Below are positions 8,427-14,234 of a stretch of 14,234 bases of DNA, in pieces. Made by a program: the position numbers and the translations under genes. This DNA comes from Phoronis ovalis. Its lineage: Eukaryota > Phoronida > Phoronidae. The first letter of the stretch is position 1. Each line of letters opens with the position of its first letter. The stretch spans positions 1 to 14,234 of the forward strand of contig JAOXYB010033484.1 in assembly GCA_028565635.1 (NCBI GenBank), read 5' to 3'. The notes beneath the pieces are model-generated. The model did not search any database, was not told the origin of the DNA, and was given only the letters and a program-made list of their open reading frames with translations.

Positions 8427-8743
8427 CAGGTCTATCGAACCAGCGTAGACTCGAACCGTTAATACGTACTCGCGCACCCGTTTCCTATACTCGAACCCTT
8501 TTTCCAGGTTTCGCACCAAAATTCTTGCTACTCGAACCATCGTTTCCGTAGACTCGTATAAGTTGCCAGGAACTCGTACAGCAGGTCTGAGTCGCTGGAA
8601 ATCTGCTCGAGTTCCTGGCAACTTGTGTGAATCTACGGAAACGATGGTTAGAGTAGCAGGAATTTCGGTGCGAAACCTGGAAAAAGGTTCGAGTGGTAGG
8701 AAACGGATTGACGGTTCGAGTCTACGCTGGTTAGGTAGGCCTG
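8427..8743. repeat. long hairpin (foldback element), ~317 nt
   Basis: The left arm 8427-8584 and right arm 8602-8743 are inverted copies with roughly 90% identity by eye. They are separated by a loop of about 17 nt. Matching pieces include CCAGCGTAGACTCGAACCGT with ACGGTTCGAGTCTACGCTGG, and AGTTGCCAGGAACTCG with CGAGTTCCTGGCAACTTG. The left arm has about 14 extra nt (ACGTACTCGCGCAC). The outer tips are CAGGTCTATC and its near complement ending GGCCTG. The region is much less AT-rich than its surroundings. The two open frames (plus and minus) that mirror each other here are products of the hairpin. Confidence 0.9.
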
Positions 8744-9880
8744 AAAATGATAATTATTTAGTACGTCTCGTGATCAGAGGCAGAATAGATAATAATGATA
8801 TACTACCCGAGACCAGCACAGCTCACGGTTCATGCGGGGATCTTTGGGATGTCTCCACTAAACGCATCCAAACAATCTATTGATCTGATTTCAGTTGAAT
8901 TCCTGTTCCAGTGGGTAATTCGTCCCTCACAAGTTGCATTAACAAACTCTTTGTTAAATAAAATGCCGTATGACTCAGAGATGACTTGCTGATAAAATAG
9001 CGAGCAAGTTATACTTTACAGTACTTGTAGCTCTAATTTTCAAAAATAAAAAAGAACTTTCCTCTGTCATTACGGGCCCGTGACTTAGAGGCACATCGAC
9101 GTATTTTAAAGACCATTAAGTTAATTCCCTTTTCCAGACCCCGAAAGGCAATCAAATTATTTTTGGTTGACTGTGTGAGGTCAGTGTAAAAATCTAGGAT
9201 TTAGATTGCATACTTTATATTTTTGGAGTGCTACAGTTCAAAATTTGATCATTTGGTTTCCTACCGACTAGTGATTGCTTGCAGATTAAAAAGTTTAGAT
9301 TGCTTTCATATCATTTTCATAATCGTTTTTGGGTAAAAAAGCAATGATACTCAAATATCTTTAAATGTTGGATTACTACAAAAAAGTTGAATTTTAGAAT
9401 TTCTCTGCGGTACACACCTTTACTCAAAAACCTTGAGTGTCCACCTCCGGGTTCGAGAACCGAACTCGAATAAGGAATAATAACTGATTTCTTACGAGAC
9501 ACGTATTTACATAAGGCATAAGGAACTGGTTCCTTAATCCTTACTGAATAAATGAACTTAATCACGATTGTCATGTACATTTTTATTATTTGACTGAGTT
9601 AATTGAAACAAAGAACAATACATATTTTGTGTATTTTTACTTAAAAGTAAACAAACCACCTGTAAGTTACTAGAATCAATAGTATATATGAAATATTGCA
9701 ATGTTCTGCATAAAAATACTATAAATCAACACAGCAAGCAAAAGCCGCTTTCTATAATTGCTCTATCCAAAATAAACAAGCATAGAAATAGATCTTTTTA
9801 TGTACCATACGACAACCAAGTTAACAAAGCGACATTTGGTAAAACTGTATTATCGTAAGTAGCAGATTCATAATTTTTTT
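8744..9880. other. no supported gene
   Basis: AT-rich sequence with scattered short open frames (for example 8795-8992) that have no recognised motif. A short near-palindrome, GGTTCGAGAACCGAACTCGAA at 9451-9471, resembles a pol III B box, but no matching A box or tRNA fold was found. Confidence 0.5.
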
Positions 9881-9892
9881 TTCTTTTTTCAG

Positions 9893-9997
9893 CAAGGGCT
9901 GTTTGAAATACCTGATTGTTCAAAACCAATAGAACAAGTTGTTACTCAGCATATCTACATGATAGACGACGTAAATCAGTTAACTTTCCCAACGTAA
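9893..9997 (+). CDS. candidate terminal exon, possibly of the small secreted-protein gene
   Basis: A very strong acceptor (TTTTTTTTTCTTTTTTCAG, ending at 9892) opens a 34-codon frame to TAA at 9995-9997. It contains EIPDCSKPIEQVV and HIYMIDDVNQLTFP. A canonical poly(A) signal follows about 40 nt later. The open frame is phase 0, whereas exon 2 (5508) ends in phase 1. Direct splicing would instead give only four more residues (SRAV) and a stop. A phase-correcting middle exon would be needed to join them. It could belong to another transcript or be chance. Confidence 0.3.
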   Translation, partial: QGLFEIPDCSKPIEQVVTQHIYMIDDVNQLTFPT

Positions 9998-10035
9998 ATT
10001 ACGAATAAGTTGATGGGGAAACTTGCATGTCAAAT

Positions 10036-10041
10036 AATAAA
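10036..10041 (+). terminator. poly(A) signal AATAAA, plus strand
   Basis: AATAAA lies 39 nt after the TAA of the candidate terminal exon. It is followed by AATTACTTTAAACTTATTTTGTTAGG, a T/G-bearing stretch. It supports a plus-strand transcript ending here, just before the convergent amidase gene. Confidence 0.4.
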
Positions 10042-10206
10042 GATAATTACTTTAAACTTATTTTGTTAGGAGTAGGAAAAAGGGCGTTGAACTATGCACC
10101 AGGGACCGGGACCGGAACAACAGAATTTTGATCTGGCCAGTGATGACTTTGTTCATTATTACGTAATCAATTACAATATAATTATTTAGTTAACAATTCT
10201 ACCAGA

Positions 10207-10212
10207 TTTAAT
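10207..10212 (-). terminator. poly(A) signal ATTAAA, minus strand (amidase gene)
   Basis: The complement reads ATTAAA about 100 nt downstream of the amidase stop codon. It is the nearest recognised signal variant; no AATAAA is found on this strand until about 9580. Confidence 0.4.
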
Positions 10213-10309
10213 ACCCTAGAATTAAGAAATAAGCAGATAAAAATTACAGCCTATGAAAAACAAGGTAGCGCGACAAGACAAAACCAAGAAAACAAATAAC
10301 CGAAGTTAT

Positions 10310-10503
10310 TCATTCACGATACTTCTCAAAATTATGCGATACTTTCAGAACGGTCACTTCATCAAAATGTCGACCAATAATCATCATGCCAACTGGTAGC
10401 CCCGACGACATTCCGGCATTGATAGAAAGCGCTGGGTGACCAGTCAAATCAAATGGAGCAGTATTTGTTATCATTTCTACTTGTAAAGCTTGGAGGAGTA
10501 AGT
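10310..10503 (-). CDS. amidase terminal exon
   Basis: The acceptor is TGTCTCCATTTTAG and the stop is TGA at 10310-10312. Residues include [34 protein letters not shown] and [19 protein letters not shown], then the stop. The ATG-initiated frame from 10537 begins in the intron and is not the true start. Confidence 0.93.
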
Positions 10504-13423
10504 CTAAAATGGAGACATTAAAATTATGCACCGGCATATAACGGGGTATATAGTGTCTATGACAAGACGTTTATATGTACTTCTAGTTGTAACACTGACA
10601 TATCAGTGATGATATTGCTTACTTATGATAAATCTAGACTCTGATAGCCGGATCTATAATTACAGAATTAAATATCAAATAGTTCAAAAGAGACAGTCTA
10701 TAAACTTAAATTAAAGTAGGAAAAAGTTGGCTTCTCTAACCGACTAATTGGTCCTATTAGCACCAAATGTCAATATGAAATTTACCAAGCTACAGAAGTA
10801 ACCAATTTAAGATAAATCGGGTGAAAAGAATTTCAAAAATAATCAAGGGATTATTGTTTTATCGTGTGGTTGATTTTTGGAACGTCTGCAAAATAGCAAT
10901 GCAGCAAACGGGGATATAGTAATATATCTCTCACTGCAAACAATGAGAAAACAACGACAAGACGGGGACACAGGTTGGATTGAAAAGGTAATTTAATAAA
11001 AACTTGAATTACACAAAGTGCAAAGTATACGAATTAGTCCAAGAGCAGTCTCCAGCTATCGCACAAGTCTGAATAAATGTATCCATTAGTGTTTCGTACT
11101 TTCTCAACTAACGTCTGGGCTTAACCATAGTCATATTTTGTTATATTCCTTCACTTTAACAAGAGCGAAACAATTATGTCATCAATCCTTTTCCAACCGA
11201 GGTAAGACCTTATCTTTGCGTGATCCATTCTGAATAGGTATTGCCTTTTGGTTAGTAGACTATAGATAAACTCTGGCAGGACAGAATGTGTGTGATCGAC
11301 CCCTATCCGCTTAGTACACTGTTATACCTATTATTGTAAGCTGCAATTTGATTGGTGTCAAGACTTTCGTGATACTTTATGTAGAAATAAAGGAATTACC
11401 GTTCTTCAGCTTTTCGAGGTAATACACAAATTTTGATTATAGCTAAGTCCAGACGTTACTTGAGTAGGTATGGAGCCCTATTTATTCAGACTGCTATTGC
11501 ACACAATGTTTACTCAACAGCAAAATATACATGCCTTTTGCAGAAGCATCTTCAGCCGGTAGTTCTGGTGCGGTAAACTTGATGGTAGGCATTATAAGAA
11601 CATCGTATTTCTTTAGAGCCTCATCATAAGCTTTAGTCACAAGGCGCACTTGATTACTTGCTTTGGCGTAAAAATAATTGTCATACTTTTCCTATAAGGA
11701 AGCATACAAGTGAATTATCAAGCTAAAAATAACTTACACAGTATCTATCAGCTTACGTGGATTCAATAATTATTAATTTAAAACATTTCTAGTACTAACT
11801 TATGGTTTCAAATTTATTTAATTTATATCCGAATGATAAATCGCGGCAGATCGTTAGTATAAGATAATAACAAGTATAATTTAATAATAGGCATGTCAGA
11901 TTCATCTAAATTAGAATATGTTATAGCATGGTTTAGCTGGATAAGTTTTGTTGTTTTTTACGTTACATCAAAACCAGAAACTACTAAAATGCAAATGAAC
12001 GAGTTCATATTATTATATTGTTATCTACCCTCATGTATGTTCCAACTAGGCAATTAAATTTTATCGGAAGCGATGCATCACTCATATGAGTCTTATATGC
12101 ACGGGACACATATTCCTGCATAGAAGTGCAATAATGACCTTTCCAACCAAAGCCGCTGCCATGACCACGTATCTGTACTTCGTAAGCACCTTCACAACAT
12201 ACTGCAGTAAATATTGCTCTAGCTACAAATCAGGGAAATAACCATACTAATGGAGTTATTCAAAATGGATACAAATTGCATTTTTGGCTTCTTAAAATAA
12301 TTTAAATTTTTTTTGTAACGGTACTTAGAGGTATTTGAAAATGTGTATATAAGTTTTTTTATAAGAAGCACGCATGACATATGACGCGAAATAAACATAC
12401 TATAGTTAACGGCGAGAAATAAACGTCATACAGTAGACGGAGCGAAATTAGGGTGCTGTAGCTGACTCTTTGCAAACGCTGTGCTCCTTTATCCTTTATT
12501 TGAATCAGACTGAATATTATATTGTAATCCTAAATAAAAGTTACACAGCATATACAATACATATTGATGCATAGTAAAAGGGTGAGGTTAACATTAATGG
12601 TTTAATGTACGCATCAATATGTATTGTGTATGTAAAACTTTTATTTAGGATTACAAATATAATGCTTGAAAGCCTTATGTTAATTGAAAGAGTTACTTCA
12701 TTGACATTGTGACTTTATACATTGTATTATATATTCAAATAAAAATATAAATGATCACATCGTATGCAAAGCGTCAGCTTCAGCACGTTTAATTAATTTC
12801 GCTTTGTCTACCGTGTGACGTTTATTTTTCCCGTTAACTATAGTAAATAATGCGTGCCTTTTATACCAATGCGATTTATTAGTAGTAGATCTAGTAAGTA
12901 TAATTATATTATTTGTTAATTATATGAAGATAACATTTTTTGGGATGCCTGTTCCGGGTCAGAATTTACCACAATTACCGTCGTTGTGCAGTGGAATAGA
13001 ACATTCCTCAACAGTCACTCCACGTTGTTCCATAGACAGAGCTGCATCACGGACTATTAAGTCTACGTTGTTCTTGCAATTTTCAAAGCCTTCGGATACT
13101 AACCCAATCTTTAACCCTGAAACACTCTCATCAAGCTGCAATTCAAAAGTATTCAAAGCACTAAAACGTTTTTTAACTCTACATTTTTTAATACATACTT
13201 ACCGTATGTAATTATGTTTTTTTACCAAATTAATTATATTTTGATGAAAATGTTGGCTTGAATTGGAAGTATTTTTGGCAAAATACAGATGTTTTAAACG
13301 TAAAATTAAATATAAAATATAATTCAGTAAATTAAAGAACTACTGTACCGCTTCAGTGTAGTTTGGTACACGGAGATTAGGTTGCTGTCGGGGATCGAAG
13401 CCATTATCATATCCCGCAATAAC
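10310..13423 (-). CDS. amidase-signature family amidase, C-terminal half (5 exons)
   Basis: Amidase-signature enzymes hydrolyse carboxamides with a Ser-Ser-Lys triad. Five minus-strand exons are seen, from 13423 down: 13349-13423, 12979-13135, 12029-12222, 11535-11691 and 10310-10503. Junctions are in consistent phases (0, 1, 0, 1), giving about 258 residues. Diagnostic stretches in order: [98 protein letters not shown]. This matches the C-terminal half of bacterial-type amidases of about 500 residues. The glycine/serine-rich catalytic region lies upstream, beyond 14234, so activity cannot be judged. The substrate is unknown. It is not a peptidoglycan amidase family. There are no membrane segments in this part. 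One intron seems to have a GC donor. Confidence 0.93.
10504..11534 (-). other. last amidase intron
   Basis: About 1 kb of AT-rich sequence. A plus-strand segment around 10900-10990 ([19 protein letters not shown] and so on to GTAATT) is open and ends at a donor-like site. It lacks a convincing acceptor and any known family, so it is not called. Confidence 0.6.
11535..11691 (-). CDS. amidase exon ([18 protein letters not shown]), GC donor
   Basis: The acceptor is TTTTCCTTATAG. It has fifty-two codons plus one base, beginning [16 protein letters not shown] and ending PAEDASAK. The best-fitting donor is AAAAG|GCATGT, a GC donor. It joins the next exon as ASAKDLLLQAL, of about family length. The nearest GT donor in the right phase (TTGA|GTAAAC) would add eight residues and matches the consensus less well. 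Confidence 0.85.
12029..12222 (-). CDS. amidase exon ([12 protein letters not shown])
   Basis: The acceptor is CCCTGATTTGTAG and the donor is ATGAGG|GTAGAT. Two bases complete an Ala codon, then 64 codons follow. These contain [27 protein letters not shown] and LVGTYMR. It has no ATG-initiated frame of note and is recognised only by splice sites and family pattern. Confidence 0.87.
12359..12867. repeat. ~500-nt foldback element inside an amidase intron
   Basis: The left arm (about 12361-12570) and right arm (about 12611-12867) are inverted, with a ~40-nt loop. Inner parts match closely: TGTAATCCTAAATAAAAGTT with ACTTTTATTTAGGATTACA, and ATACAATACATATTGATGC with GCATCAATATGTATTGTGTA. Outer parts are more diverged: GCACGCAT, ACTATAGTTAACGG, AATAAACGTCA and GCGAAATTA, with counterparts at 12780-12860. 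The right arm has about 75 extra nt. No transposase frame or clear target-site duplication was found. Confidence 0.88.
12979..13135 (-). CDS. amidase exon ([13 protein letters not shown])
   Basis: The acceptor is ACTTTTGAATTGCAG and the donor is GACG|GTAATT. It has fifty-two codons plus one base. It begins [12 protein letters not shown] and ends CSIPLHND. The open frame runs a few codons further into the intron (to 12959), but the family alignment and the next exon's phase place the end at 12979. Confidence 0.9.
13349..13423 (-). CDS. amidase exon ([13 protein letters not shown])
   Basis: The acceptor is TATGTTCTTGTAG and the donor is GCG|GTACAG on the minus strand. It has twenty-five whole codons, phase 0 at both ends. 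It encodes the family's VIAG-x-D...DPRQ segment and ends VPNYTEA, which continues as LDES in the next exon. Confidence 0.85.
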
Positions 13424-13495
13424 CTACAAGAACATATGAACAAAATATGGCCCAATTTGAGGATGAGTTTTCAGTTAGTTCCTTTTTCTTTACTC

Positions 13496-13531
13496 AATAA
13501 GGAAAAGGGAAAAATTTCCTTTTTACTTATT
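13496..13531. repeat. 36-nt imperfect palindrome
   Basis: AATAAGGAAAAGGGAAA is followed by its near reverse complement TTTCCTTTTTACTTATT. It lies in the intron upstream of the first visible amidase exon. It could form a small hairpin. The rest of 13424-14234 shows no amidase exon. Confidence 0.6.
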
Positions 13532-14234
13532 CGGATCAAAATCAAACTAGACATTCGGTGAGTTGTAAACAACTCCGAGAGTGTACCCCCAGCTGAGAAT
13601 GTTGAATGTTGGAGAGATTGGCCTTAGGGAGGTTTACAGTTGGTGAGAAGTGGTTGCATATTGAAAACATAAACAAGAGTTGTTTTTCCTATAGTTAAAA
13701 AGACATTATCTTGTCCTGTGGTTGTAATGATTCTAAGATGTTTATATAGTTTCCAAAAACCTCTAATTAGTTTAATATTTCCAATGTTAACACAGACTGA
13801 AATAAATAAATACAGGGTTGGAATTTGCTTGTGATGAGTTATAATTTGTTTAAGGGTAGTTGTTCAGCATTTTATGAACAAAACAATTAAAATAGTTTGT
13901 CGTTATCACTGTATACCAGTTTAATTACCTTTGAATGAATATGGACTCTTCCAAAATTTTGCAGCCAGTGAATAAAGCCTGAAAGTATCGTCTTACAAGC
14001 TGTGATAAAATATAGTTAGTGATGTTACATAAAGTCTTTAATAGTACAGGAATAATGTGAAAAACAGTAAACCCCCTGACATTATATCTTACAAACAGTG
14101 TAGTGTAATGTTTAATTTCAAATGGATACCACTTTCCATTTTGAAATATATCCCATTAACGCTGAAAGGGTCGTTGTCGTAAGGGGTACTACAGAAGTGT
14201 ACCCGGGAACATTAACGTATACAGACATGTACCT

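Noticed and set aside
8394-8883. Facing plus and minus open frames in the 8427-8743 hairpin, both starting MPGTR
   Set aside because: Identical starts arise because the two arms are inverted copies; these are not genes.
9446-9475. Pol III B-box-like GGTTCGAGAACC
   Set aside because: No A box at the right distance and no tRNA-like fold; more likely a short palindrome.
10900-10989. Open segment ending at a GTAATT donor on the plus strand
   Set aside because: Only about 30-40 codons, weak acceptor, phase not matching either plus-strand gene, no family.
1352-13423. Idea that lysozyme and amidase form a peptidoglycan-degrading cluster
   Set aside because: The amidase belongs to the amidase-signature family, not to a peptidoglycan amidase family, and animal genes are not normally arranged in operons; no shared regulation is visible.
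13933-14000. Minus-strand segment bounded by TTTATCACAG and AAAG|GTAATT, possible amidase exon
   Set aside because: Its translation does not resemble the family's segment preceding VIAG (expected GPM...D-ALLLE type), so the splice-like ends are probably chance.

Overview
The window looks like nuclear DNA of an invertebrate animal, most likely a bivalve or other mollusc. The evidence is AT-rich sequence, split genes with GT/AG-bounded introns, a destabilase-type (i-type) lysozyme, animal poly(A) signals, and many small hairpin and tandem repeats. No bacterial operon, tRNA, rRNA or CRISPR array was seen. Most long open frames in the window are chance or repeat-derived.

Three protein-coding loci are supported. 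(1) About 1352-2653 (+): the three 3' exons of an i-type lysozyme, with both catalytic acids (Glu and Asp), the CGPYQIK and HNGGPYGC motifs, a stop and a poly(A) signal. Its signal-peptide exon is not visible. (2) From 4495 (+): a TATA box, a clean signal-peptide exon and a second exon of a small secreted protein of uncertain family. A possible last exon with a poly(A) signal lies near 9893-10041, but the middle of the gene is unresolved. (3) 13423 down to 10310 (-): the last five exons (about 258 residues) of an amidase-signature enzyme that strongly resembles bacterial-type amidases. The catalytic Ser-Ser-Lys part must lie to the right of the window. One intron of this gene appears to use a GC donor. 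The two downstream genes point tail to tail.

Layout: 1-93, possible edge exon; 395-450, dispersed-repeat debris; 601-715, four tandem ~30-nt copies; 780-933, an imperfect duplication; 1056-1274, an unidentified open frame with an in-frame 24-nt duplication; 1352-2653, lysozyme exons, with a CA/CG microsatellite and a foldback in the last intron; 2660-4360, AT-rich and gene-poor; 4365-5508, start of the small secreted-protein gene; 5690-6090, a G-poor degenerate repeat region; 7034-7530, a foldback element with ~46-nt terminal inverted repeats and internal CCCCTAAACGGG copies; 8427-8743, a second long hairpin; 9893-10041, candidate last exon; 10207-13423, amidase, with a third ~500-nt foldback in one intron.

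Functionally, the lysozyme is a secreted enzyme of antibacterial defence or digestion. The amidase is probably a cytosolic or otherwise intracellular hydrolase of unknown substrate. The sequence gives no reason to think the three genes act in one pathway. The most striking feature is the density of different foldback (MITE-like) elements: four in 14 kb, two of them inside introns.
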